Shown here: in pieces, positions 1-6,470 of the stretch
Position numbering within the stretch: the stretch's first letter is position 1
How the letters are laid out: the number at the start of each line of letters is the position of its first letter
NCBI GenBank assembly: GCA_031255875.1
Contig: JAIRRR010000150.1
Location: 1-6,762 of the forward strand
Length of the DNA: 6,762 nucleotides
Direction of reading: 5' to 3'
Source: Treponema sp.
GTDB lineage: Bacteria > Spirochaetota > Spirochaetia > Treponematales > Breznakiellaceae
Made by a program: the position numbers and the translations under genes
The notes under the pieces: generated by a model
The model's database searches: none
What the model saw: only the letters and a program-made list of their open reading frames with translations
Told to the model about the DNA's origin: nothing

Positions 1-854
1 CTCCCTGAAAATAAATTAAACGTGTTTTCGTTAAGAAAGGAATAGTACTGTATATTACCCAGGAAATCCAGCGATACGCCCCAGTTATCAGTATTGTAGC
101 CGACAGAAAAACGGAGGAGATTCGCGAGGTTTGCCGTTATCTCGCCTTCTTTTAGCCTGTCGATATTGTTCCCAAACTGAATTCCTCCGGTCAGCGCCCC
201 GGACAAAAGCCAGTGATCGCCCATCACGAACGAGTGCGCGTAGCCGAAGGTCAGGCCGGTCCGCAGATTATTCGCAAACTTTTCCTTCCCGGCAAATACA
301 TCCGTATCGTATTCTATCTGATTCAGATATACGCCGGTCCCGGCAATAAAACTGCCGCCCGACACCAGCTGTTTCTCGGTGTGCCCGAAAGCCGCCTTTG
401 CCGAAAATTTATCCCCGTTAATCAGATACGACACTTCCGCCCCGTACTGCCTGGCCGACAGATCGGGATAGACGACAATGTCATCGCCGGTCTCGGTGTA
501 AAAGCCCTTGTACTGCTGGAAAAACAGATCAATGATAAAATACTTGCTGTAGTTGTGCAGCTGGAAATCCAAAAAATCCGTTTTCCCGATATCACTTTTC
601 ATCGTATCATCAAGGCCATAACCTAAAAATATATTTATGATGGTGTTCTTGACCGAGAAGCCCAGGCCTATGCTCATCGGGGTATTCGGTTTATAGCTTT
701 GATCCTGATCCTGCAGCCCGATGAAATTCCTTGACAGCTTTGTCACCAGATCGAATTTTTGGTTATAAGGCGTATACGCCTGCGGAAAGCACAGGGGAGC
801 GCCAATGAAAAAAAACAGCAGCGCCAAGCGCCATTTTTTTGATGCAATACTCAT
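1..854 (-). CDS. DUF4421-type outer-membrane beta-barrel protein, 3' end cut by the window
   Basis: I read this frame directly by reverse-complementing 1-854. It runs 284 codons from an ATG at 854 with no stop and leaves the window, so the C-terminus is missing. Residues 5-25 look like a signal peptide: basic KKWR, then hydrophobic LALLFFFIGAPL, with cleavage probably near residues 22-26. The mature part alternates polar and aromatic residues as in a barrel. It carries the segments YKPNTPMSIGLGFS (about 54-67), FLDFQLHNYSKYFIIDLFFQ (94-113) and YKGFY (115-119), which match my memory of DUF4421 proteins of Bacteroidota and spirochaetes. That family has no firm function; location in the outer membrane is inferred. 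AAAAAGG at 864-870, 9 bases before the ATG, is a plausible ribosome site. The gene follows the hydrolase gene by 30 bases, so co-transcription is likely. It is much more AT-rich than its neighbours. The family call is by eye; another spirochaetal barrel family is possible. Confidence 0.72.
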   Translation of the reverse strand, partial: MSIASKKWRLALLFFFIGAPLCFPQAYTPYNQKFDLVTKLSRNFIGLQDQDQSYKPNTPMSIGLGFSVKNTIINIFLGYGLDDTMKSDIGKTDFLDFQLHNYSKYFIIDLFFQQYKGFYTETGDDIVVYPDLSARQYGAEVSYLINGDKFSAKAAFGHTEKQLVSGGSFIAGTGVYLNQIEYDTDVFAGKEKFANNLRTGLTFGYAHSFVMGDHWLLSGALTGGIQFGNNIDRLKEGEITANLANLLRFSVGYNTDNWGVSLDFLGNIQYYSFLNENTFNLFSG

Positions 855-884
855 AACGCCAAACCTTTTTACACCGCCGCGCAG

Positions 885-2228
885 CTAGGGGCTGAACGCT
901 CCCTCCACCGGGATGCCCGCCAGGTTGACGTAATGGCCGGGGTAGCGCCCCCTGAAACGGGCGAAAGAAGTCTCTGCGGCGCTTTCAAAAACCGCCGTGC
1001 GGAAGACCCCGTACTCGTTGAAGTAGGGGACCAGCACCGCCACGTGAAAGTGCTGCCTCATGCGCGGCGGGGAGGGGGTGTTTATCTCGTTGTTGACCGA
1101 GGCCAGGTATATCCTTCCCGGCTCGTCAATCGCCAGGGTGTAAAGCAGGGCCTGCAGCCCTTCCACGCCGAAACCCGCGTTGGGCAGGAAGCCCGGGTAG
1201 GGCCGCAGCCCGGCCGGCGCGCCCCCCCGGCCCCGGACAATGAGCGAGCCGAACGGGGCGCTGCGGACCTCGAATTCCTCGGCCTTCCCGAAAACCGGGG
1301 AAAGCATGGCGGCATTTGCCCTGGACGCCAGATTCCTCGTCCAGTCAAGGCCGAAGAAGGGGTCCCGCAGCTGTTCAAAAGGCTCGGTAAACGAAGATCC
1401 CCGTTCCCCGAAAGGCTGTTTCAGGGCTTCGATGGGAAGCAGTTCCCCGGTAAGGGGCCTGAGTATCCCGTCCACCACCCACTTGGCGAACCCCGAGCAG
1501 TTGAGGCCCCCCTGCCCGTCCTGGGGCGACAGGGTATTGATGAACACGTAGCGGCCCTGATCGTCGATGGCCCCGTCGTCGCGGAAGGAAAGCGAGGGCA
1601 GCTCCTCGCGTATCCGGGCGGCAAGGGCGAGGATGTCCCGGTACTGGCCGGGGTACGGATCGAAGTAGCGCCGGGGGAAGGCCGTGCCCGCCGCCCTGAG
1701 GGTCTCTTCCAGGGGAATTTCCATGATACGCTCGACGGTAAGCGGCAGGGGATGGGACTGTACCAGGTACGCGTCGTAAACCACCACGTCCATCTGGCTT
1801 TTCCCGCCGCCCAGGGGCCGGAACTGCACGTAGGCATACGGGTCCCGCCCGGGAAATACCCGGATAGAAACAAGGCGGCCGTCCCGCTTGTCCCGGGCGA
1901 ATACCCAGGAGCCCTGCGCCCATCCGGGAAAATCGCCGGAACCTCTCCCCTCTACCGTAACAAGCTCCCGCGCCAGAATAACGGCGAACTCGTCCCCCCG
2001 CTCTTCCGCGCGGACCTGGATACGGCTTCCCCCGGGCAGAGTACGGACGGAGGGCCGCGCGGCCAGCACCTTGCCGGGCGTTTCCGTAAGCCAGCCGGCT
2101 TTCAGCGAGCGGCGCAGGGCGGAATCGTCCTCGATCTTTGACGAGGGAGAGTCGGCGGCCCAGAGGGAAGCCGCGAGCAAAAACAGGAAAACGCGGAAAA
2201 AACCGCGGACCGGGGCAGAAACGCGCAT
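885..2228 (-). CDS. Secreted NlpC/P60-like (papain-fold) cysteine hydrolase candidate
   Basis: This is a 447-residue protein starting at ATG 2228 and ending in TAG at 885-887. I prefer this start over the upstream one at 2417 because it gives a clean signal peptide (residues 1-25: MRVSAPVRGFFRVF, then LFLLAASLWAA) and avoids overlapping the AAA gene. No good Shine-Dalgarno site precedes it. Residues 30-200 form a domain I cannot name, with many beta-like stretches. The core looks like a cysteine hydrolase. LNCSGFAKWV (242-251) resembles the NlpC/P60 DCSGF nucleophile motif with Cys244. QHFHVAVLV (392-400) supplies candidate catalytic His393 or His395. Glu415 or Asn435 could be the third residue. 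NlpC/P60 enzymes usually cut peptidoglycan peptides, so a periplasmic wall-remodelling role is inferred. The 1.3 kb gene is much larger than the usual 110-residue catalytic domain, with a long insertion between Cys and His. It could also be a transglutaminase- or amidase-like protein. Confidence is high that it is a gene, moderate for the function. Confidence 0.68.
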   Translation of the reverse strand: MRVSAPVRGFFRVFLFLLAASLWAADSPSSKIEDDSALRRSLKAGWLTETPGKVLAARPSVRTLPGGSRIQVRAEERGDEFAVILARELVTVEGRGSGDFPGWAQGSWVFARDKRDGRLVSIRVFPGRDPYAYVQFRPLGGGKSQMDVVVYDAYLVQSHPLPLTVERIMEIPLEETLRAAGTAFPRRYFDPYPGQYRDILALAARIREELPSLSFRDDGAIDDQGRYVFINTLSPQDGQGGLNCSGFAKWVVDGILRPLTGELLPIEALKQPFGERGSSFTEPFEQLRDPFFGLDWTRNLASRANAAMLSPVFGKAEEFEVRSAPFGSLIVRGRGGAPAGLRPYPGFLPNAGFGVEGLQALLYTLAIDEPGRIYLASVNNEINTPSPPRMRQHFHVAVLVPYFNEYGVFRTAVFESAAETSFARFRGRYPGHYVNLAGIPVEGAFSP

Positions 2229-2251
2229 ATCCAATTTAATTATCGGCGAAT

Positions 2252-2280
2252 AAAAGCAAAAACCGCAATACCCGCGCGGC
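2252..2280 (-). terminator. Possible weak hairpin terminator after the AAA gene
   Basis: In the 86-base gap between the AAA stop and the hydrolase start, the minus strand reads CCGC, a 9-base loop, GCGG and then TTTTTGCTTTTATT. A four-pair GC stem followed by an interrupted T-run is a minimal Rho-independent shape, too short to be convincing. The same bases also give a weak promoter reading for the hydrolase gene (TTGCGG, 19 bases, ATAATT). At most one of these readings is likely to matter. Confidence 0.22.
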
Positions 2281-2314
2281 AGGCAAAACCGGGCCCTGTT
2301 CCGAAGCGCGGGGC

Positions 2315-4075
2315 CTACCTTTCGCCCAGCAGGGCCTTGTAATCCTGTATGTCCTTGACTATCTTGCCGCGCTCCAGGTTGCGGAAACGCTTGGGGATCA
2401 TCTCCTTGGAGGTGCACTCCAGCACCGCCACCAGGTTTTGCAGCTCTATCTCGTGGGGATAGGCCGGCGGCACGAAATCGCCCAGGGCGTCTTCCATGTC
2501 TTCCCGGTCAACAAAAGTCCTGTTCGCCATGGCAGCCCGGAGCTTGGCCCGGATGAGGATCGCTTCCAGGTCGGCGCCCGAAAATTCGTACTTGAACCTC
2601 CTGAACATATCGGAAATCGGGAATTTCCTGATGGAAAGATCGAGTTTGCGCACCAGGGTATCGAACAGGGCTTCCCGCTCGGCATCGGTATCGGGGTAGA
2701 AGAGGGCCAGGTGTTCCTCGGCGCGGCCCTGGCGCTTCAGGTCTATGGGGATAAGGTCCGGGCGGCAGGTGATGAGGAACCAGATGATCTTGCCCCGGTA
2801 TTCGGTGTTGCCCATGAAGCTGGCTATCTGGGCGAACACGCGGTTGCTCGTGCCCGAATCGCCTTCCTGGTCGCGGTCGCCCAGGAAGGCGTCGGCCTCG
2901 TCTATCATTACCGCCACGGGCGACATGGAGCGGAGTATGTTGAGCACCCGCTCCAGGTTGGACTCGGTAACGCCCTGCCACTTGGACCGGAAGTTCCTGA
3001 ACTTGACCATGGGAATGCCGATCTCGCCGGCAAAGGCGCTTACCATAAAACTTTTGCCGGTGCCGACCGGCCCCGATATCAGGTAGCCCATGGGGAGCAC
3101 GTCGAGCCTGCCGAGCTTGATTGCCCGGGCGGCGTTTTTGAAACGTTTCTTTACAAAGTCATGGCCCGACACGTAGGAGAGGTTGTGGAGCGTGTCCATA
3201 AATTCAAGGAGGCCCGCCGCCTCGTTTTCTATGGTTTCCTTTTTCCTCAGCCGCAAATAGTCAAGGGAAAGCGTTTTCTTTTCGGCGAAACTTTCCGACA
3301 CCAGCCGGTCCAGGTTCATCAGGTTAAGGCCGCTCGTAATCGCCGCGACGCGCTCCGGGCCAAGGCCCCTTTCCAGAAGCAGCTTCCCCTCCTGGTCCTT
3401 GAAGCGCAGGAAACTCGCGCGTATGGCTTCGTCGGGGAAAGGGACCGACACTTTTACTACCGAAGGGGCGCCTACAAGCCTCGGCGAAATGTCCGCCAGG
3501 TTTTCCGTTAAAAGGATGATGGAAATATCGCCTTCGGTAAATGCGGGATCATTGGACCAGCGGTTCAGCGTGACCAGGCGGTAGCGGTCTTCCTCGGAAA
3601 GCCGGGTAAGCTCCCCGGCCGGCACTATGGTTTCCGCGTAGTCGATGATCAGCACCATGCGGCAGGAGCCTTTCCTGCCCTTGGCAGCGTTTAACATAAA
3701 ATACTTTTCCAGGTAGTAGAAACTCTTTTCCGGCTCGGCGGAAAAAAAGTCCTCGCCCTGATCCTCCGGAAATTTGTCCTCCATGGCCTGCCGGTACTCG
3801 CCGGTCATTTCCGGAAGGCAGAACGTGACCCCGCTCGACCTGTCGTAAAACGCGATAATGTCCCGGTTCCCGAATATAATCTCGGATATGTACTCCTGGA
3901 TACGGGTAAAGATGAACTGGTCCTCTTTCTTCCGGTGCGGCAGGTAGTCCCTTATGTTTCCGTGGAGTATGTAAAGATTCGCCGTTTTGGACCGGTACTT
4001 GTTGGCAAGTTCCTGGGCCCAAACAGGCAAAATGCGGATAAAACCCTCGTCTTTGTGGATAAACTGTTCCGGCAC
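2315..4075 (-). CDS. Two-module AAA+ ATPase with degenerate N-terminal module
   Basis: The protein has 586 residues, read from a GTG at 4075. That start follows GGGGG (4081-4085) by 5 bases and clears the thioesterase gene. The ATG at 4270 would overlap that gene by 130 bases and add a low-complexity Arg/Ala-rich leader. The C-terminal module (about 300-540) is a classic AAA domain: Walker A GPVGTGKS (335-342), a pore-loop-like KWQG (365-368, aromatic Trp366), Walker B VAVMIDEADAF (387-397), an Arg-finger-like RQGR (448-451) and lid SGADLEAI (499-506). At sensor 1, the usual TNRPD is TCRPD (436-440). The N-terminal module (about 12-260) keeps LYILHGN (34-40), a Walker B-like MVLIIDYAE (140-148), a sensor-like IILLTEN (186-192) and a lid-like helix, but no P-loop. 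ATP-driven remodelling or unfolding of a protein substrate is the family role; the substrate is unknown. It has no protease domain or membrane segment, so it is probably cytoplasmic. The C-terminal tail is charged and helical. Confidence 0.85.
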   Translation of the reverse strand: MPEQFIHKDEGFIRILPVWAQELANKYRSKTANLYILHGNIRDYLPHRKKEDQFIFTRIQEYISEIIFGNRDIIAFYDRSSGVTFCLPEMTGEYRQAMEDKFPEDQGEDFFSAEPEKSFYYLEKYFMLNAAKGRKGSCRMVLIIDYAETIVPAGELTRLSEEDRYRLVTLNRWSNDPAFTEGDISIILLTENLADISPRLVGAPSVVKVSVPFPDEAIRASFLRFKDQEGKLLLERGLGPERVAAITSGLNLMNLDRLVSESFAEKKTLSLDYLRLRKKETIENEAAGLLEFMDTLHNLSYVSGHDFVKKRFKNAARAIKLGRLDVLPMGYLISGPVGTGKSFMVSAFAGEIGIPMVKFRNFRSKWQGVTESNLERVLNILRSMSPVAVMIDEADAFLGDRDQEGDSGTSNRVFAQIASFMGNTEYRGKIIWFLITCRPDLIPIDLKRQGRAEEHLALFYPDTDAEREALFDTLVRKLDLSIRKFPISDMFRRFKYEFSGADLEAILIRAKLRAAMANRTFVDREDMEDALGDFVPPAYPHEIELQNLVAVLECTSKEMIPKRFRNLERGKIVKDIQDYKALLGER

Positions 4076-4080
4076 GCTTT

Positions 4081-4085
4081 CCCCC
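4081..4085 (-). promoter_or_regulatory. Ribosome binding site for the GTG start of the AAA gene
   Basis: GGGGG followed by AAAGC and then GTG (4075-4073) on the minus strand. It is an imperfect Shine-Dalgarno site (G in place of A in GGAGG), but the spacing is right, and it decides this GTG over the upstream ATG at 4270. Confidence 0.5.
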
Positions 4086-4096
4086 GTCCCGCTATA

Positions 4097-4102
4097 AGTA
4101 TA
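4097..4102 (-). promoter_or_regulatory. Candidate -10 element upstream of the AAA gene
   Basis: The minus strand reads TATACT in a short AT-rich island (GTTTTATACTTATAG) inside the otherwise GC-rich 65-base gap between the thioesterase stop and the AAA start. It differs from TATAAT at one base and would start a transcript about 15 bases before the GTG. The -35 position (TGGCTT at 17 bases) is poor, so this is only a suggestion that the AAA gene may have its own promoter. Confidence 0.25.
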
Positions 4103-4140
4103 AAACACCGGGCAGGGGAAAGCCAGGGGGCGGCGCGCGG

Positions 4141-4563
4141 TTAGCGGCCAAAATCCCCCTCCTGCGGCAGCATGTGCCCGGACAGCAGCTCCCGCTTGTC
4201 GCCGGGCAGCGGGGCGCTCTTTTCCGCGCCAAAGTCGTAGTAGACAATCACGGCGCGGCCTTTCGCGCACAGGCGGCCCGACTGCCAGGCCTCATGGTAA
4301 ACGGTAAAGGATTTATTGCCGATTTTTTCGATCCAGGTTTTTATTTCCACAACCGAACGCAGGTACATCTGGGCCAGGTAATCGTAATCGGTGTGGACCA
4401 TGATGAGGGGGAAATTGCCCCGGTCCGGTATTTTCGCGGGCGGGACAAAGATGTCGAAAAGCGGATTCCGCGCCAGCTCGAACCAGAGCGCCATGGACAC
4501 GTTGTTGATGTGCCCCAGGGCGTCGGCGTCGCCGAAGCGTGGCGTAACAGTAACCGTAAACAA
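4141..4563 (-). CDS. Hotdog-fold acyl-CoA thioesterase (4HBT / YbgC-FadM-like)
   Basis: This is a 140-residue single-domain protein, the normal length for a 4HBT thioesterase. The signature is near the N-terminus: RFGDADALGHINN (9-21), where Asp14 aligns with the catalytic Asp of 4-hydroxybenzoyl-CoA thioesterase and GHINN starts the long hotdog helix (ALWFELARNPLFD). VHTDYDYLAQMYLRSVVEIK (56-75) and the later FTVYHEAWQSGRLCAKGRAVIVYYD (86-110) are the paired strands of the sheet. The expected reaction is hydrolysis of an acyl-CoA to free acid and CoA in the cytoplasm; the acyl group cannot be told from sequence. The start is TTG, supported by a full GGAGG six bases upstream; no ATG or GTG fits as well. 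It lies 39 bases after leuD, so it is probably in the same transcript, which may hint at a branched-chain acyl substrate, but that is a guess. The last 25 residues are charged and family-variable. Confidence 0.85.
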   Translation of the reverse strand: MFTVTVTPRFGDADALGHINNVSMALWFELARNPLFDIFVPPAKIPDRGNFPLIMVHTDYDYLAQMYLRSVVEIKTWIEKIGNKSFTVYHEAWQSGRLCAKGRAVIVYYDFGAEKSAPLPGDKRELLSGHMLPQEGDFGR

Positions 4564-4569
4564 GCGCTG

Positions 4570-4574
4570 CCTCC
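4570..4574 (-). promoter_or_regulatory. Strong ribosome binding site that fixes a TTG start
   Basis: The minus strand has GGAGG, then CAGCGC, then TTG at 4563-4561. A consensus site at ideal spacing makes the rare TTG the convincing start of the thioesterase. The GGAGG is partly the 3' arm of a three-pair CCT-TCGG-AGG hairpin, probably too weak to matter. Confidence 0.7.
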
Positions 4575-4602
4575 GAAGGTGTTTTGCCGCTTTACCCTGA
4601 GT

Positions 4603-5127
4603 CTAATAATGGGCGGCGGCGTATTCAATCCAGCCGCCGGCCTCTACCAGGGATCTTTCGAAGCCTTTAAGGGCAAAGGGGATTGTCTTTTCCCTGTTTC
4701 CGGACTTAAAGGCTAGCGTCTGTTTTTCCGTATCCACAAAAAGCTCTGTTTCCTTCCCGCCGAATTCCCTGAAAAGCCCGCCCACCGTTTCGGGCGGCAG
4801 CTCGCAGGCGATCATGCCGCAGTTGTACATGTTCTGCCGGAATATCCGGGCGAAACTTTCGCCGATAACGATGTTGATGCCGTTAAGCTCCAGCGCCCAG
4901 GGCGCGTGTTCCCGGGAGCTGCCGCAGCCGAAGTTCGCCCTGGTAAGGATGGCCCCCTTGCCGGAAAGGTCCCGCCCCGGCTCAAAGCCCGCGAGTTTAA
5001 GATCCTCCAGGATATAGGGCTTCAGGGCTTCCCGGGAATTTTCCGATAAATATTTTGCCGGGATAATCTCATCGGTATTGATATCGTTCCGGTCGAGAAA
5101 TAAAACTTTTCCCCCGAATTTTTTCAT
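4603..5127 (-). CDS. leuD: 3-isopropylmalate dehydratase small subunit
   Basis: The small subunit forms the swivelling domain of isopropylmalate isomerase, which converts 2-isopropylmalate to 3-isopropylmalate in leucine biosynthesis, together with the LeuC product. The 174 residues match the short LeuD2 (archaeal/clostridial) type and not the roughly 200-residue enterobacterial LeuD. Visible motifs are DINTDEIIPAKYL (15-27), the near-invariant NFGCGSSREHAPWAL (65-79), and SFARIFRQNMYNCGM (91-105). ATG 5127 follows GGAGG (5133-5137) by 5 bases, and the gene starts 18 bases after leuC ends, so the two subunits are translationally close. The loop after AKYL, thought to set substrate choice in this family, reads SENS here. 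A relative acting on homoaconitate, citraconate or dimethylmaleate cannot be excluded from sequence alone, but leucine biosynthesis is the default. Confidence 0.93.
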   Translation of the reverse strand: MKKFGGKVLFLDRNDINTDEIIPAKYLSENSREALKPYILEDLKLAGFEPGRDLSGKGAILTRANFGCGSSREHAPWALELNGINIVIGESFARIFRQNMYNCGMIACELPPETVGGLFREFGGKETELFVDTEKQTLAFKSGNREKTIPFALKGFERSLVEAGGWIEYAAAHY

Positions 5128-5145
5128 GGCTGCCTCCAGAGCGCG

Positions 5146-6435
5146 TCAGATGTTCCCCAGGTCCGCGGGGCTCGCGATGCTTCCCGCGACCGCCGTTGCC
5201 GCGGCGGACGCCGGACTCATCAAATGGACCATGCCGCCCTTTCCCATGCGGCCGAAGAAATTCCGGTTCGTGGTAGAGGCGCAGACCTCGGCTTCGGCAA
5301 GCACGCCGTTCGACATGCCAAGGCACGCGCCGCAGGTGGGGTTGGTAACGCAGAAGCCCGCGTCCATAAAAATGCCGATGATTCCCTCCCTGAGCGCCCG
5401 GGCGTAGACGGCGGGGGTCGCGGGCGACACGATGCCCCGCACCCCGGGGGCGATTGTCCTGCCTTTGAGCACGGACGCGGCTTCGCGCAGGTCCTCTATG
5501 CGCCCGTTGGTGCAGGACCCGATGTACACCTGATCGACCCTGGTCCCCTTGAGGCTGGCGATGGTCTTTACCTGGTCCGGCTTGTAATTTACCGTCGCCA
5601 AAGGTTCGAGCGCCGCGCAGTCGATGTCCACCACGGCGTCGTAAGGCGCGTCGCCGTCGCTTTCCCACCGCGAAAAATCTTCCAGCGCCTTTTCTTTGGA
5701 AACGTACTCTTCCTTAATAAAAGGCCAAAGGTAGTCAACCGTGATACTGTCGGGCATGCAGACGCCGGAAGTTGCCCCGGCTTCCACCGCCATGTTGCAG
5801 ATGGTCATGCGGCCTTCCATGCTCATCTCCCCGGCGGCCCGGCCGCGGAATTCCACGACCTTGTCCGTAGCCCCGGCGACGCCGAGCCGGGCAATCACCG
5901 CGAGGATGATGTCTTTGGGGTAGACGCCCTTCCCGGGCGCGTTGTTCAGGTTGACGCGGACGGCGCCGGGCTTCTTGAAGGCGCACACGCCCTTGAGTAT
6001 GCCCACTTCCAGGTCCGTGGTCCCGACCCCGGCGGCAAAGGCGCCGAAGGCCCCGTGCGTGCAGGTGTGGCTGTCCCCCATGATCAGGGCGAAGCCGGGC
6101 CGCACGAACCCCTTTTCCGGGAAGAGCGCGTGGCACACGCCGTTCCTGCCTATGTCGAAAAAGTCCCTGATGCTGTGCCGCCTGGCCCAGTCCCGCAGCA
6201 CCTTCCCCTGCTCCGCCGTCTTTGAATCCTTCGCGGGGCTTACGTGGTCAATTACCGCCTTGATCCGGGAAGCGTCGAAAACCCGGTCCATGCCCCTGGC
6301 GGCCAGATCGTTTATGGCGATGGACGTGGTAATTTCGTGGCAGAACACCCGGTCAAGCCTCAGCACCCAGGTGTCCTCCGCGGGCCTGTCTACAACGTGG
6401 CTGTCAAAGATCTTCTCCGCCAGGGTTTTTCCCAT
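5146..6435 (-). CDS. leuC: 3-isopropylmalate dehydratase large subunit
   Basis: A 429-residue aconitase-family protein of the LeuC2/HacA type (about 420 residues), shorter than enterobacterial LeuC (about 466). It carries the [4Fe-4S] cluster and the active site for 2- to 3-isopropylmalate isomerisation. The three cluster ligands are Cys308 in YIGSCTNGR (304-312) and Cys368 and Cys371 in NPTCGACLGM (365-374). Other family segments are GDSHTCTHGAFGAFAAGVG (120-138), AVIDHVSPAKDSKTAEQGK (60-78), GIVSPATP (334-341) and NRNFFGRMGKGGMVHLMSP (390-408). I chose ATG 6435 over ATG 6462 because AAGGAG (6442-6447) sits 6 bases before it, while the first nine codons of the longer form come from a small tandem repeat. 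No leuA or leuB lies in the window. No leader peptide, T-box or terminator is visible upstream, since another gene ends only 27 bases before the start. Confidence 0.94.
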   Translation of the reverse strand: MGKTLAEKIFDSHVVDRPAEDTWVLRLDRVFCHEITTSIAINDLAARGMDRVFDASRIKAVIDHVSPAKDSKTAEQGKVLRDWARRHSIRDFFDIGRNGVCHALFPEKGFVRPGFALIMGDSHTCTHGAFGAFAAGVGTTDLEVGILKGVCAFKKPGAVRVNLNNAPGKGVYPKDIILAVIARLGVAGATDKVVEFRGRAAGEMSMEGRMTICNMAVEAGATSGVCMPDSITVDYLWPFIKEEYVSKEKALEDFSRWESDGDAPYDAVVDIDCAALEPLATVNYKPDQVKTIASLKGTRVDQVYIGSCTNGRIEDLREAASVLKGRTIAPGVRGIVSPATPAVYARALREGIIGIFMDAGFCVTNPTCGACLGMSNGVLAEAEVCASTTNRNFFGRMGKGGMVHLMSPASAAATAVAGSIASPADLGNI

Positions 6436-6441
6436 AAGATT

Positions 6442-6447
6442 CTCCTT
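6442..6447 (-). promoter_or_regulatory. Ribosome binding site that sets the leuC start
   Basis: The minus strand has AAGGAG, then AATCTT, then ATG at 6435-6433. It is a near-perfect Shine-Dalgarno site and lies inside what the longer reading from 6462 would make coding, so it favours the 429-residue LeuC. Confidence 0.75.
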
Positions 6448-6449
6448 AT

Positions 6450-6470
6450 TACCATTTACCATCTACCATT
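6450..6470 (-). repeat. Three 7-base tandem units spanning a stop codon and the leuC leader
   Basis: Read on the minus strand, ATGGTA occurs three times with a period of exactly 7 bases (ATGGTAG, ATGGTAA, ATGGTAA). The first unit holds the TAG stop of the upstream nuclease-like gene, and the second gives the unused ATG at 6462. Gain or loss of a unit would change the spacing to leuC without touching its ribosome site. With three units this may be chance or simple slippage. Confidence 0.5.

Noticed and set aside
213..626. 137-codon open frame on the plus strand at the left end
   Set aside because: It overlaps the DUF4421 gene, which has a signal peptide, a start with ribosome site and barrel-like sequence; the plus-strand frame has none of these.
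933..2141. 402-codon open frame on the plus strand
   Set aside because: It lies wholly opposite the secreted hydrolase gene, shows no recognisable motif or coherent domain, and is what GC-rich coding DNA gives on its antisense strand.
2229..2417. Upstream extension of the hydrolase gene to ATG 2417
   Set aside because: It would overlap the end of the AAA gene and bury a good signal peptide at residue 64.
2438..3511. 357-codon open frame on the plus strand
   Set aside because: It is antisense to the AAA gene, which has clear Walker motifs; the plus-strand product has no family features.
4076..4270. Upstream extension of the AAA gene to ATG 4270
   Set aside because: It overlaps the thioesterase gene by 130 bases and adds an Arg/Ala-rich leader with no fold; the GTG at 4075 has a ribosome site.
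4564..4602. Terminator or riboswitch between leuD and the thioesterase
   Set aside because: Only a three-pair hairpin and no T-run are visible in 39 bases.
5224..6225. 333-codon open frame on the plus strand
   Set aside because: It is antisense to leuC, which is unambiguous; composition artefact.
6436..6462. Nine-codon extension of LeuC to ATG 6462
   Set aside because: The extension is encoded by a 7-base repeat and the leuC ribosome site; the ATG at 6435 has ideal spacing and matches the usual MGKTLAEKI start.
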